From JAJXWB01 sp965246795 (lineage in GTDB: Bacteria > Pseudomonadota > Alphaproteobacteria > Rhizobiales > Beijerinckiaceae), in NCBI GenBank assembly GCA_965246795.1, contig CBDFFN010000022.1:124001-188000 (forward strand): 64,000 bases of DNA, read 5' to 3'. The notes under the pieces were generated by a model. The model was given only the letters and a program-made list of their open reading frames with translations. It was not told where the DNA came from and did not search any database. A program made the translations under genes and the position numbers. Shown in pieces: positions 1 to 8,956 of this stretch. How positions within the stretch are numbered: the first letter of the stretch is position 1; each line of letters begins with the position of its first letter.

Positions 1-606
1 AAAGCGTTGGCCGATGGCCGACAGCATGACGAAGTTGTCGCGATCGAAGACAACTGGCGCGCGAGCGATGTCGGTACCGATCTCAAGCGCGTGCGTAACG
101 TCAAACCGCTATGGTCGAAGTTCGGAACGATCGTCGGCGTCTCGCTCGGCGGGCTGGACATGTGGTGCAATCAGCTCTTCGGCGTGTCGCCGTTCGGTAC
201 TCTGAAGCACGGCAAAGCCGACCACGAAACGCTCAAGCCGATCGCGGACGTGACGCCGATCAAATATCCAAGGCCGGACGGAAAGCTGTCGTTCGACAAA
301 TTGTCGTCGGTGTTTTTGTCGAACACGAATCACGAGGAGGATCAGCAGGTCCATCTTGTGTTGAAGGACCCGTCGATTCCGATCCGCGAAAATCTGCCGA
401 AATATGGCGAGCCGGCTAGACTCTACTGTCCGGCCGCCGTGTACGAGGTCGTCTATGCCGACGATGTCGCGAAGACTGATCCGAAGTTCGTGATCAACGC
501 GCAGAACTGCGTCCACTGCAAAACGTGCGACATCAAGGATCCCGCGCAAAACATCGAATGGACGGTGCCGGAAGGCGGCGGCGGGCCGAACTATCCGAAT
601 ATGTAG
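1..606 (+). CDS. Electron transfer flavoprotein-ubiquinone oxidoreductase, C-terminal part (5' truncated by window edge)
   Basis: The reading frame is open from base 1 and ends with TAG at 606, so only about 200 C-terminal residues are present. They match the end of ETF-QO, the inner-membrane flavoprotein that passes electrons from reduced ETF to ubiquinone. The 4Fe-4S ferredoxin-like segment CVHCKTCDIKDP is encoded from about base 508, and the closing segment with NIEWTVPEGGGGP is typical of the family. The protein would serve the acyl-CoA dehydrogenases encoded elsewhere in this window. The identification rests on the cluster motif and the conserved tail. The FAD-binding half lies outside the window. 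Confidence 0.93.
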   Translation, partial: KALADGRQHDEVVAIEDNWRASDVGTDLKRVRNVKPLWSKFGTIVGVSLGGLDMWCNQLFGVSPFGTLKHGKADHETLKPIADVTPIKYPRPDGKLSFDKLSSVFLSNTNHEEDQQVHLVLKDPSIPIRENLPKYGEPARLYCPAAVYEVVYADDVAKTDPKFVINAQNCVHCKTCDIKDPAQNIEWTVPEGGGGPNYPNM

Positions 607-716
607 CCGTCATTGCGAGGAACGACGCGCAGCGTCGCAACGCGGCAATCCGTCCTTGAAATAGGAAAAATGCAGATGAACGCCGCGTCGCGCTTTTGCG
701 CTTCTCGCGATGACGG
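607..716. repeat. Palindromic intergenic repeat (GTCATTGCGAGG type) between convergent genes
   Basis: The element begins with CCGTCATTGCGAGG and ends with CGCGATGACGG, so its termini are inverted copies of each other. It fills the gap between the convergent ETF-QO and RNA methyltransferase genes. Elements with these ends are common interspersed repeats in Hyphomicrobiales genomes. A role as a bidirectional terminator is inferred from the position. Confidence 0.75.
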
Positions 717-1865
717 CTACCCCAACAACTTCCGCTTCTTCTTCGCCTTTGTGCGGCGAAACACCCCGACCAGTTCCACATGCGTGGAATGCCGGAACTG
801 ATCGACCGGCGTCACGCGCTCCAGGGCATAGCCGCCATCGACAAGCATCTTCGCATCACGCGCGAATGTTTGCGGATTGCAGGAAACGCCTACAACGAGC
901 GGCACAGTTGATCGCGCAAGTTCCTCGACCTGTTCAGCGGCACCCGCGCGCGGCGGATCGAAAACGACCGCATCGAAGTCTTTGAGTTCGACACGCGAGA
1001 GCGGGCGTCGCACGAGATCGCGAGCTTCGCCGCTTACGGGTCGCAATGTCGGCGCCGCTCCGGCGGCGGCGCAAAGCGCGTCGAATGCCTGCGCGTGCGT
1101 CTCGTAAGCGAAGACCTCCGCACGCTCCGCCATCCGCAGCACGAATGTGCCTATGCCGCTGTAGAGGTCGGCAACGCGCTTTGCATCGCCCACTGCGTTG
1201 CAAACAAGTTTGGCGAGCGCATCTTCGCCGGCCTGTGTTGGCTGCAGGAACGCGCCGGGCGGCATGTCGACATCGGCCGCGCCGATCCGCACACGCGGTT
1301 GCCGGAACGTTACGATGGGTTGGCCGTGGTTCGACAGCCGTGCGATGCCGACGCGCTGCGCGGTCGCGATCGACGGTGACTGTAATGCGTCCGGCAGCGG
1401 ACCCGTACCGCGCACATCAATATCGAGCCCCGTGCTGGTCGCTGTAACGACGATGTCGAGCGGCGCACCCGTTGCGGCGAGCGTCGTCGCAATCGCGCGT
1501 GCGGCGGGCAGCGCATCGGCCATGTCCGATGCGAGCAGGGGGCAAGCATCGATCGCAACGAGGTCGTGCGAGCGCGCTGCCATGAAGCCAACGACTGTGC
1601 GGCCATCCTCGCCGCGTCGGGCGTGGAATGTTGCGCGGCGGCGTCCGGCGCCATGCGCGTCGATGCACGGCTCTATGGCCGTGGCGATACCGACGCGCGC
1701 CAGCACTTGAACGATGGCTTCGCGCTTCCACGCCCATTGCGTCGGCAAGGGAATGTCCTGCGTCGCGCAACCACCACAGCGCCCGAACCACGGACAGAAG
1801 GGTGTTACGCGCTCGAGCGACGTGAGTTCAGATGCAGTCACGACCGCGTGGCGTGCAGGAGCCAT
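717..1865 (-). CDS. Class I SAM-dependent RNA methyltransferase of the RumA/TrmA (RlmD-like) family
   Basis: The product (about 382 aa) should methylate C5 of a uridine in rRNA or tRNA. Near the N-terminus it has the cluster-binding pattern CPWFGRCGGC, and a further cysteine in DACPLL completes a RumA-like 4Fe-4S site. The SAM motif reads DLYSGIGTF, the catalytic base region FDPPRAG, and the nucleophile cysteine lies in GVSCNPQTFARD. The gene overlaps the end of tlyA. The ATG at 1865 overlaps it by 28 bases, and a GTG at 1841 would give a GTGA coupling with the tlyA stop and is equally plausible. It is the third gene of the dxs-tlyA transcription unit. Which RNA position it modifies cannot be told from sequence. 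Confidence 0.9.
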   Translation of the reverse strand: MAPARHAVVTASELTSLERVTPFCPWFGRCGGCATQDIPLPTQWAWKREAIVQVLARVGIATAIEPCIDAHGAGRRRATFHARRGEDGRTVVGFMAARSHDLVAIDACPLLASDMADALPAARAIATTLAATGAPLDIVVTATSTGLDIDVRGTGPLPDALQSPSIATAQRVGIARLSNHGQPIVTFRQPRVRIGAADVDMPPGAFLQPTQAGEDALAKLVCNAVGDAKRVADLYSGIGTFVLRMAERAEVFAYETHAQAFDALCAAAGAAPTLRPVSGEARDLVRRPLSRVELKDFDAVVFDPPRAGAAEQVEELARSTVPLVVGVSCNPQTFARDAKMLVDGGYALERVTPVDQFRHSTHVELVGVFRRTKAKKKRKLLG

Positions 1866-2551
1866 TCGCGATTGCCGTCGCCGCCGGCGATCGGCGAAGG
1901 CATCGTACCGCGAACCGACCAGCTCTCTGCCGCAATGCATGCGGTCACGCGATCGAGTGCTGCAATCCGTTCGACTTCGTCGCGCACGATGCCCTTGCGG
2001 TTCTTGGCACCCTCAAATTGCGGCTTCACCAGTGCAATGAGATCCGCAGGTGTCGCTGCAAGCGCAAGCACCTGCGGCAGGATCAGTGTAAGCGAGATGA
2101 AGCTCGCATCCACGACGATGAGCGATGGTGGCGCGCGGAGGTCGCGGGCCGCAAGTTTGCGCGCATCGACACCTTCCATAGCGACGACGCGCGCATCCCC
2201 AGCGATGCGTGGATGCAATTGTCCGTGGCCGACATCTACGGCGAGCACTTGCAGCGCCATGCGTGCGAGGAGCACGTCGGTGAAGCCGCCGGTCGATGCG
2301 CCTACGTCGACACAGAGACGTCCCGCGGGATCGATAAGAAACGCGTCGAGCGCCGCCGCCAGTTTCACGCCGCCGCGCGACACCCAGGGATAAGGGGCCT
2401 CAGCTTCGATTTGCGCAGCAGCCGAGATGGTTTCGGACGCTTTCGCGATAGCGCGGCCGTCAACTTGTACGAGCCCCGCGGCGATAGCCTCTGCCGCCTT
2501 GGCGCGGCTCGGAAACAGGCCGCGCGCGACGAGTGTGAGATCGGCACGCAT
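1838..2551 (-). CDS. tlyA: TlyA-family rRNA (cytidine-2'-O)-methyltransferase / hemolysin A homologue
   Basis: An S4 RNA-binding domain fills residues 1-60 (start MRADLTLVARGLFPSRAKA). It is followed by an FtsJ-like methyltransferase fold with the SAM motif DVGASTGGFTDVLL and the later segment IVVDASFISLTLILP. Length (237 aa from 2551) fits the family, which 2'-O-methylates cytidines in rRNA; the old hemolysin name is historical. An upstream ATG at 2605 would add 18 residues with no family match, so 2551 is preferred. The gene lies just downstream of dxs on the same strand, an arrangement common in alphaproteobacteria, and is probably co-transcribed with it. Confidence 0.93.
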   Translation of the reverse strand: MRADLTLVARGLFPSRAKAAEAIAAGLVQVDGRAIAKASETISAAAQIEAEAPYPWVSRGGVKLAAALDAFLIDPAGRLCVDVGASTGGFTDVLLARMALQVLAVDVGHGQLHPRIAGDARVVAMEGVDARKLAARDLRAPPSLIVVDASFISLTLILPQVLALAATPADLIALVKPQFEGAKNRKGIVRDEVERIAALDRVTACIAAESWSVRGTMPSPIAGGDGNREWLLHATRS

Positions 2552-2608
2552 GGCGTTACGTCGTTCCGGAAAGACCGCAGCGCTTTCGCGGCCTGCGATC
2601 ATCAACGA

Positions 2609-4582
2609 TCATGCACGCCGGATGCGCGGCTCCGCGACGCGCGCGCTCGATTCGATCAGGCTCAACACCTTCGCGACGATGCCAGCCGCATCGAGCCCGG
2701 CCTTCTCGTACATCTTTTCCGGCTTGTCGTGGTCGAGATACTCGTCGGGCAGAACCATCGCGCGCATCTTCAGACCGCCATCGAGCAGTCCCTCTTCCGT
2801 CAGTTGGTGCATGACCATTGCGCCGAACCCGCCAGTAGAGCCTTCCTCGACTGTGATCAGCACTTCGTGCTTCTGCGCCAGCTTGCGAACGAGCTCGATG
2901 TCGATCGGCTTGGCAAAGCGCGCATCTGCGACGGTCGTAGAAATGCCTTTGCTGGCAAGCGTCTCTGCTGCCTCCAGCGCATGCGAGAGTCGCGTACCGA
3001 GCGAAAGGATCGCGACCGTCGCGCCTTCGCGGATGATCCGGCCTTTGCCGATCTCAAGGACTTCGCCGTGCTCCGGCATATCGATGCCGACACCCTCACC
3101 GCGCGGATAGCGAACCGCGCTTGGGCCGGAATCATGCGCGACCATCGTCGCAACCATGTGGGTCAGCTCCGCCTCGTCGGCGGCGGCCATGACGGTCATG
3201 TTCGGCAAGCAGCAAAGGTAAGCGAGATCGAACGCGCCCGCATGCGTCGCGCCGTCGGCGCCGACAAGCCCCGCTCGATCCATCGCGAAGCGCACCGGCA
3301 AATTCTGGAGCGCCACGTCGTGCACGACCTGATCGTAGCCACGCTGCAGGAAGGTTGAATAGATCGCGCAGAACGGCTTGTAGCCCTCCGTCGCCATGCC
3401 CGCCGCAAATGTCACCGCGTGCTGCTCGGCGATGCCGACGTCGAACGTGCGGTCCGGGAAGGCTTTGCCGAATACGTCGAGACCGGTGCCCGACGGCATG
3501 GCCGCAGTAATTGCGACGACCTTCGAGTCCTGCTCCGCGGCCTTCACAAGCGCATCGGCAAAGACGCGCTGATAAGACGGCGCGTTGGCCTTCGCCTTCA
3601 CTTGCGCGCCGGTCACGACGTCGAACGTGGTGACACCGTGATACTTGTCGGCCGACGCTTCGGCCGGTGCATAGCCCTTGCCCTTCTGCGTCACGACATG
3701 AACCAGCACGGGGCCGGTGCCCATGTCGCGCACGTTGCGCAGCACCGGCACAAGATGGTCGAGGTTGTGGCCGTCGATCGGGCCGACATAGTAGAAGCCG
3801 AGCTCTTCGAACAACGTCCCGGCGCCGTCTGCGGTGACAAAGGCGCGGCCGAATTCCTCGGCGCGGCGGGCCTTCTCGTAAAGCGACTTCGGCAGGTGCT
3901 TGGCAAGCGACTTCACGCTCTCGCGGATATGCGCGTAGGTGCCGGAGTTGAGCTTCGCGAGATAGGCGGACATCGCACCGACCGGGGGCGCGATCGACAT
4001 ATCGTTGTCATTGAGAATGACGATAAGACGAGACTTCAGCGCACCCGCGTTGTTCATCGCCTCATAGGCCATGCCGGCCGACATTGCGCCATCACCGATG
4101 ACGGCGACGACATTGTTCGCGCCGCCCGCAAGGTCGCGCGCCACGGCCATGCCGAGGCCGGCCGAGATCGACGTCGACGAATGCGCGGCACCGAATGGGT
4201 CGTATTCGCTTTCGGAGCGCTTGGTGAAGCCAGAAAGGCCGCCGCCCTTGCGCAGTGTACGGATGCGATCCTTGCGGCCGGTGAGGATCTTGTGGGGATA
4301 GGCCTGGTGGCCGACGTCCCAGATGATCCGATCGTTCGGTGTGTCGAAGAGGTAATGCAGCGCGAGCGTTAGCTCGACGACGCCAAGGCCCGCGCCCAGA
4401 TGGCCACCTGTGACGGATACGGCCTCGATCGTCTCCTGACGCAACTCGTCGGCGATCTGGCGCAGTTCGCTCTCCGGCCGCTTGCGAAGGTCGGCAGGGA
4501 TTACGATCTGGTCGAGGAGCGGCTTCGGACTTTGCACGGCATTCTCTCGGCTGGCGACGTCGACCGTCGCAGTTTGGAACAC
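2609..4582 (-). CDS. dxs: 1-deoxy-D-xylulose-5-phosphate synthase
   Basis: Dxs makes 1-deoxy-D-xylulose 5-phosphate from pyruvate and glyceraldehyde 3-phosphate, the first step of the MEP isoprenoid route; ispG of the same route lies at 52-53 kb. Visible hallmarks are SVTGGHLGAGLGVVELT, DVGHQAYPHKILTGR, the thiamine diphosphate motif GDGAMSAGMAYEAMNNAG, the transketolase central domain (GIAEQHAVTFAAGMA) and the C-terminal EEGSTGGFG. The frame opens with GTG at 4582 (657 aa). A second GTG at 4537, preceded by a purine-rich stretch, would give 642 aa and may be the true start. xseB, the frequent upstream neighbour, is absent. Confidence 0.97.
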   Translation of the reverse strand: MFQTATVDVASRENAVQSPKPLLDQIVIPADLRKRPESELRQIADELRQETIEAVSVTGGHLGAGLGVVELTLALHYLFDTPNDRIIWDVGHQAYPHKILTGRKDRIRTLRKGGGLSGFTKRSESEYDPFGAAHSSTSISAGLGMAVARDLAGGANNVVAVIGDGAMSAGMAYEAMNNAGALKSRLIVILNDNDMSIAPPVGAMSAYLAKLNSGTYAHIRESVKSLAKHLPKSLYEKARRAEEFGRAFVTADGAGTLFEELGFYYVGPIDGHNLDHLVPVLRNVRDMGTGPVLVHVVTQKGKGYAPAEASADKYHGVTTFDVVTGAQVKAKANAPSYQRVFADALVKAAEQDSKVVAITAAMPSGTGLDVFGKAFPDRTFDVGIAEQHAVTFAAGMATEGYKPFCAIYSTFLQRGYDQVVHDVALQNLPVRFAMDRAGLVGADGATHAGAFDLAYLCCLPNMTVMAAADEAELTHMVATMVAHDSGPSAVRYPRGEGVGIDMPEHGEVLEIGKGRIIREGATVAILSLGTRLSHALEAAETLASKGISTTVADARFAKPIDIELVRKLAQKHEVLITVEEGSTGGFGAMVMHQLTEEGLLDGGLKMRAMVLPDEYLDHDKPEKMYEKAGLDAAGIVAKVLSLIESSARVAEPRIRRA

Positions 4583-4910
4583 ACGACGATCTTGCCCCTA
4601 TAGCAGCAACGGTACTGCCAGGCTCATGTCGCGTGGTATGTTGGATGACACCTGTGGCCCTTGGGCCACATCCGGTCTGACCGGCGCGGCGTCTCTAGAC
4701 AAGGCATCTTGGGTAAAACGATGGCAGACGATCCGTTCCCTGGCGAATCTGATGGGCAATCTCCGGTGGCGGAATTTCCCGCGACAATTCGGCACCACAA
4801 CCTGGATCGGGTTCGGTCCCCGCTTTAGGCCGTCCTAAACCACCAGCACCTGCCTCCGTTGTACGCATAGCGACTTTGCGGCATTGAGCGCGCGCATTCG
4901 GGAATTTGAC
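4583..4910. other. Divergent intergenic region between dxs and ppdK
   Basis: These 328 bases separate the divergent dxs and ppdK genes and must carry both promoters. A perfect 8-bp inverted repeat, TGTGGCCC-TT-GGGCCACA, lies at 4653-4670. A short plus-strand frame starting ATGGCAGACGATCC at 4721 could encode about 35 residues, but it has no recognisable motif and is not called a gene. No convincing sigma-70 hexamer pair was recognised. Confidence 0.5.
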
Positions 4911-7589
4911 ATGGCGAAATGGGTTTATGCCTTCGGCGACGGAAAGGCCGAGGGAAAAAGCGGCATGCGCGATCTGCTCGGTGGCAAGGGCGCGAATCTG
5001 GCGGAAATGGCGAGCCTCGGCCTGCCGGTTCCGCCGGGTTTCACCATCACGACCGAGGTCTGCACCTATTTCTACGACCACGACCGGCAGTATCCGCCTG
5101 AGCTGAAGGGCGAGGTCGATGCGGCGCTGGACGCCGCCGGCAAGATCGCCGACCGCGTCTTCGGAGATCTCGACAATCCGCTTCTCGTGTCGGTGCGCTC
5201 CGGCGCCCGCGCGTCGATGCCGGGCATGATGGACACGGTCCTCAACCTCGGGCTCAACGACAAGACCGTCGATGCTCTGGCTAAGAACGCCGACGACACC
5301 CGCTTCGCATGGGATTCCTATCGCCGCTTCATCCAGATGTATTCGAATGTCGTCCTCGACATTGACCATCACAATTTCGAGGACGTGCTGGACTTCTACA
5401 AGGACAAGAAGGGCCACACGCTCGACACCGACATGACGGCCGAAGACTGGCAGTCGGTCGTCGGGGAATACAAGAAGATCGTCGAACGCGAACTCGGCAA
5501 GCCATTCCCACAGGACCCCCGCGAGCAGCTTTGGGGCGCGATCGGCGCAGTATTCGGTTCGTGGATGAACCAGCGCGCGATCACCTATCGTCGTCTCCAC
5601 GACATCCCCGCAAGTTGGGGCACGGCGGTCAACGTGCAGGCGATGGTGTTCGGCAATATGGGCGACACGTCGGCGACCGGGGTCGCCTTCACGCGTAATC
5701 CTTCGACCGGCGAACACGAGCTCTACGGCGAGTTCCTTGTGAACGCGCAAGGCGAGGATGTTGTCGCCGGCATTCGCACGCCGCAAAACATCACGGAAGT
5801 CGCGCGTGTAGCAGCGAAGTCCGACAAGCCGTCGATGGAGACGGTTATGCCTGAGGTCTTCGGCGAATTCCGGCGCACGACGGAACTGCTCGAGAAGCAC
5901 TACCGCGACATGCAGGACATCGAGTTCACCGTCGAGCGCGGCAAACTCTGGATGCTGCAGACGCGGGGTGGCAAGCGCACCGCAAAAGCGGCGTTGAAGA
6001 TCGCCGTCGACATGGCGAACGATGGCCTGATCTCCAAAGAAGACGCAGTCTCGCGAATCGAACCGCTGTCACTCGATCAGCTTCTTCATCCGACGATCGA
6101 TCCGAAGGCGGAGCGCAAGATCATCGCGAGCGGTTTGCCGGCATCACCGGGCGCAGCCAGCGGCGGCATCGTGTTCTCGTCGGACGAGGCCGAGCAGCTT
6201 AAGAGCGAAGGCAAGAAGGTTATCCTTGTTCGCATCGAGACGAGCCCTGAGGACATCCATGGCATGCACGCGGCCGAGGGCATTCTTACGACGCGCGGCG
6301 GTATGACGTCTCACGCGGCGGTTGTCGCACGCGGCATGGGCAAGCCTTGCGTGTCGGGCGTCGGTTCGATCCGTGTCGACTACGCCAAGGGTACGATGAC
6401 GATTACCGGCAAGAGCTACGCAAAGGGCGATGTCATCACGATCGACGGATCGACCGGTCAGGTCATCGCGGGTGAGGTCGCAATGATCCAGCCGGAACTC
6501 TCCGGCGATTTCGGGACGCTGATGGATTGGGCCGATGCGTTTCGCCGCATGGGCGTGCGCACGAATGCCGACACGCCGGCCGACGCGCGTATCGCGCGCC
6601 AGTTCGGTGCGGAAGGCATCGGTCTTTGCCGCACGGAGCACATGTTCTTCGATGGCGACCGCATCGTTGCCGTGCGCGAAATGATCCTCGCGTCGGACGA
6701 GAAGGGCCGTCGCGCCGCACTCGACAAGCTACTGCCGATGCAGCGGTCCGACTTCGCCGATCTCTTCGAGATCATGTCGGGCCTGCCGGTGACGATCCGC
6801 CTGCTCGATCCGCCGCTTCACGAGTTTCTGCCGCACACCGATGCCGAGATCGCGGAAGTCGCAAAATCGATGGGTACCGATGCGGCGCGGCTCAAAGCGC
6901 GCGCGGCGGAACTGCACGAATTCAACCCGATGCTCGGCTTCCGCGGCGTGCGCATTGCGATCGCCTATCCGGAAGTGGCCGAGATGCAGGCGCGCGCGAT
7001 CTTCGAAGGCGCCGTGCAGGCCGGCAAGAAGACCGGCCAGCCGGTCGAGGCCGAGGTCATGGTGCCGCTCGTGATGACGAAGGCCGAGCTCGACATTGTG
7101 AAGGCCCGCATCGTCGCGATGGCCGAAGCAGTCGAAGCTGAAACAGGCGTGCATGTACCGTACACGATCGGCACGATGATCGAATTGCCGCGCGCCGCGC
7201 TGCGTGCGGGCGACATTGCAGAGAGCGCTGAATTCTTCTCGTTCGGCACGAACGATCTCACGCAAACGGCGCTCGGCATTTCGCGCGACGATGCGGCGTC
7301 GTTCCTCGGGCCTTACACACAGAAGGGTATTCTTCCGGCCGACCCGTTCGTGTCGATCGATCAGGAAGGTGTGGGAGAGCTTGTGTCGATAGCGGTGGAG
7401 CGCGGTCGCAAAACGCGGCCCGACATCAAGCTCGGCATCTGCGGCGAGCATGGCGGCGACCCTCAGTCCGTCGCTTTCTGCGACAAGGTCGGGCTCGATT
7501 ATGTCTCGTGTTCGCCCTATCGCGTGCCGATCGCGCGTCTCGCTGCGGCGCAGGCGGCGCTTGGCCGCAAGGCGGCAGGGCAGGCTTAA
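4911..7589 (+). CDS. ppdK: Pyruvate, phosphate dikinase
   Basis: PpdK interconverts pyruvate, ATP and phosphate with phosphoenolpyruvate, AMP and pyrophosphate. The 892-residue product has the usual order: an N-terminal nucleotide-binding domain starting MAKWVYAFGDGKAEGK with the KGANLAEM loop, the swivelling phosphohistidine domain with TRGGMTSHAAVVARGMG (His468), and the C-terminal PEP/pyruvate TIM barrel with GLCRTEHMF and the late cysteine motif DYVSCSPYRVPIARL. The ATG at 4911 fits the family N-terminus better than one nine codons upstream at 4884. The gene stands alone between divergent dxs and a repeat. It probably supports gluconeogenesis from organic acids, which suits the acid-degrading genes elsewhere in the window. 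Confidence 0.98.
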   Translation: MAKWVYAFGDGKAEGKSGMRDLLGGKGANLAEMASLGLPVPPGFTITTEVCTYFYDHDRQYPPELKGEVDAALDAAGKIADRVFGDLDNPLLVSVRSGARASMPGMMDTVLNLGLNDKTVDALAKNADDTRFAWDSYRRFIQMYSNVVLDIDHHNFEDVLDFYKDKKGHTLDTDMTAEDWQSVVGEYKKIVERELGKPFPQDPREQLWGAIGAVFGSWMNQRAITYRRLHDIPASWGTAVNVQAMVFGNMGDTSATGVAFTRNPSTGEHELYGEFLVNAQGEDVVAGIRTPQNITEVARVAAKSDKPSMETVMPEVFGEFRRTTELLEKHYRDMQDIEFTVERGKLWMLQTRGGKRTAKAALKIAVDMANDGLISKEDAVSRIEPLSLDQLLHPTIDPKAERKIIASGLPASPGAASGGIVFSSDEAEQLKSEGKKVILVRIETSPEDIHGMHAAEGILTTRGGMTSHAAVVARGMGKPCVSGVGSIRVDYAKGTMTITGKSYAKGDVITIDGSTGQVIAGEVAMIQPELSGDFGTLMDWADAFRRMGVRTNADTPADARIARQFGAEGIGLCRTEHMFFDGDRIVAVREMILASDEKGRRAALDKLLPMQRSDFADLFEIMSGLPVTIRLLDPPLHEFLPHTDAEIAEVAKSMGTDAARLKARAAELHEFNPMLGFRGVRIAIAYPEVAEMQARAIFEGAVQAGKKTGQPVEAEVMVPLVMTKAELDIVKARIVAMAEAVEAETGVHVPYTIGTMIELPRAALRAGDIAESAEFFSFGTNDLTQTALGISRDDAASFLGPYTQKGILPADPFVSIDQEGVGELVSIAVERGRKTRPDIKLGICGEHGGDPQSVAFCDKVGLDYVSCSPYRVPIARLAAAQAALGRKAAGQA

Positions 7590-7742
7590 ACTCCCTCTCT
7601 CATGCGATGTCGCTGTTGCGAAACATCGCCAGCGGGCGCGGGGAGAGGGGCAAACGGGATTGTCGTGGGTGGATTGCGCCCCTCACCCGCCGCCCGCTTC
7701 GGGCGCGGCGACCTCCCCCCGCAGGCGGGGAGAGGTGACACC
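7590..7742. repeat. GC-rich palindromic repeat cluster (CTCTCCCC / GGGGAGAGG type)
   Basis: The stretch holds several short inverted repeats, including CGGGGAGAGG at the start, CCCGCTTCGGGCG and CTCCCCCCGCAGGCGGGGAGAGG. This kind of element is widespread between genes in Hyphomicrobiales. It lies between convergent ppdK and the glycosyltransferase gene and supplies the last ~20 codons of the latter (encoding GVTSPRLRGEVAAPEAGGG). Confidence 0.7.
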
Positions 7743-8954
7743 CCTCGCCTTCGACGATCGTCGTTGCGACAGCGCGCTCGCTCCAACCACAGCCGCCATC
7801 GCCAGTACTGGCCAAAGCATCACGTAGTACCGACTCTGCGCGTCCGACATCGAACCAAGCGCACGAAAGCTGTTCCATCCATAGAAGGTATGCACTGCTG
7901 CAAAGGCGAGTGTTGCGGTAGTTGCGCTAATTGCGAGGTCGCGCTGACGTGACGGCGGTGCGAATATCGCGCAGGCTGCGAGCAGCACCATCGCGACAGC
8001 GAAGGGCAGCAGGTCGACGATGCCGTCGATGTAGAAAATCTTCAGTCCGATCTTGTGCCAGAAGGCAGCGATGAACGCGGCAAGATCGTAGGCCTGACGC
8101 TGCGGGGGATCGACGAAGAGAAAGCCCGTCGGCACCCACGCCGGTGCACCGAAGGTCGCGAGGTTTACGCTTGTTGGTATTGCACCGACGAAAACGCCTG
8201 TGAGCAGCAACCAACTTGTGCGTCCGAGCAGCTTTTCGCGTCGCGCAAAGATGTTGAAGATGTGCAGCAGTCCAACGAAGAAAGTCAGGCCGACGAAGGC
8301 GTTGAATTTCGTCCAGCCGATGAGCGCGAGAAGGATGGCAACGATCAGACCATCGCGCCTATCTTGGTTGTCATTCCCGCGAAAGCGGGAATCCAGCGAG
8401 GATTTTGGATGCCCGCTTTCGCGGGCATGACACGTCGCCTTCGTCAGCACCCACAGCAATAACCCGGTCTCCAGCAACACGAGATTGTCGTTGTTGACCA
8501 TGCCCGCGATAAGCGCCGGCTTGGAGAACACAACTAGCAGCGTGAGGAAGCCAACCCGCTGCATCGTCGTTGCGAGAAGTCGCACACCGGCGGCGGCGGA
8601 GAGCGCGAAACCCGCAAGCGCCATCAGGAAATTGACTGCACGCAAAAGAGCGACATCGTTCCCGAAGGGCGCGAGCAGCAGATAGTAAAGTGGCGGATGC
8701 GCGAGATAATTCTGCATATCCGTCCAGCGCGTTAGTGTCTCATCGAGGATACGATACGACCCATAATGCGGAAACAGCGTCGGCGCGTCACGCAAAGCCG
8801 CGATGAAAGAGACGTGCTGCAGCTCGTCGTAAGTTGTCGGGAACGGGACGCGCAGCATCACGAACGCGCCGCCGAGCGCGAACAAAGCGATGCAGAGGGC
8901 GAGTGCGAGCGAGGCGATAGGGTCGCGCGGCATGGCGCGACCCTGCACACGCAT
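7683..8954 (-). CDS. Polytopic membrane protein resembling glycosyltransferase family 39 (ArnT/PMT-like), carrying a repeat insertion
   Basis: The product (about 423 aa) has many hydrophobic helices. An early periplasmic loop contains PFPTTYDELQHVSF, which fits the acidic catalytic loop after helix 1 of lipid-linked-sugar transferases, and LAHPPLYYLLLAPFG follows it. Around residues 174-196 the peptide RESGHPKSSLDSRFRGND interrupts the protein between two helices; it is encoded by a palindromic repeat inserted in frame. The C-terminal tail is also repeat-derived. ATGs at 8954 and 8933 are both possible starts. The gene follows the DmpA-type peptidase gene with only two bases between and is likely co-transcribed. 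Substrate unknown. Confidence 0.75.
   Translation of the reverse strand: MRVQGRAMPRDPIASLALALCIALFALGGAFVMLRVPFPTTYDELQHVSFIAALRDAPTLFPHYGSYRILDETLTRWTDMQNYLAHPPLYYLLLAPFGNDVALLRAVNFLMALAGFALSAAAGVRLLATTMQRVGFLTLLVVFSKPALIAGMVNNDNLVLLETGLLLWVLTKATCHARESGHPKSSLDSRFRGNDNQDRRDGLIVAILLALIGWTKFNAFVGLTFFVGLLHIFNIFARREKLLGRTSWLLLTGVFVGAIPTSVNLATFGAPAWVPTGFLFVDPPQRQAYDLAAFIAAFWHKIGLKIFYIDGIVDLLPFAVAMVLLAACAIFAPPSRQRDLAISATTATLAFAAVHTFYGWNSFRALGSMSDAQSRYYVMLWPVLAMAAVVGASALSQRRSSKARGVTSPRLRGEVAAPEAGGG
8370..8431. repeat. Palindromic REP-like element inside a coding sequence
   Basis: The element starts GTCATTCCCGCGAAAGCGGG and ends CCCGCTTTCGCGGGCATGAC, so the two halves each form a hairpin and the ends are inverted copies. 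On the minus strand it is read through without a stop as the well-known repeat peptide RESGHPKSSLDSRFRGND. It lies wholly inside the glycosyltransferase-like gene. Confidence 0.85.
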
Positions 8955-8956
8955 CG

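Noticed and set aside
1832..3358. 508-codon plus-strand open frame
   Set aside because: It lies antisense to dxs, tlyA and the RNA methyltransferase, all with clear motifs; the long antisense frame follows from the GC-rich codon pattern. The translation is Arg/Ala/Asp-rich without domains.
4653..4670. Intrinsic terminator
   Set aside because: The 8-bp perfect stem has no T-run on either side and lies between divergent genes where no transcript should end.
4695..5900. 401-codon minus-strand open frame
   Set aside because: It overlaps ppdK on the other strand and has no recognisable domain.
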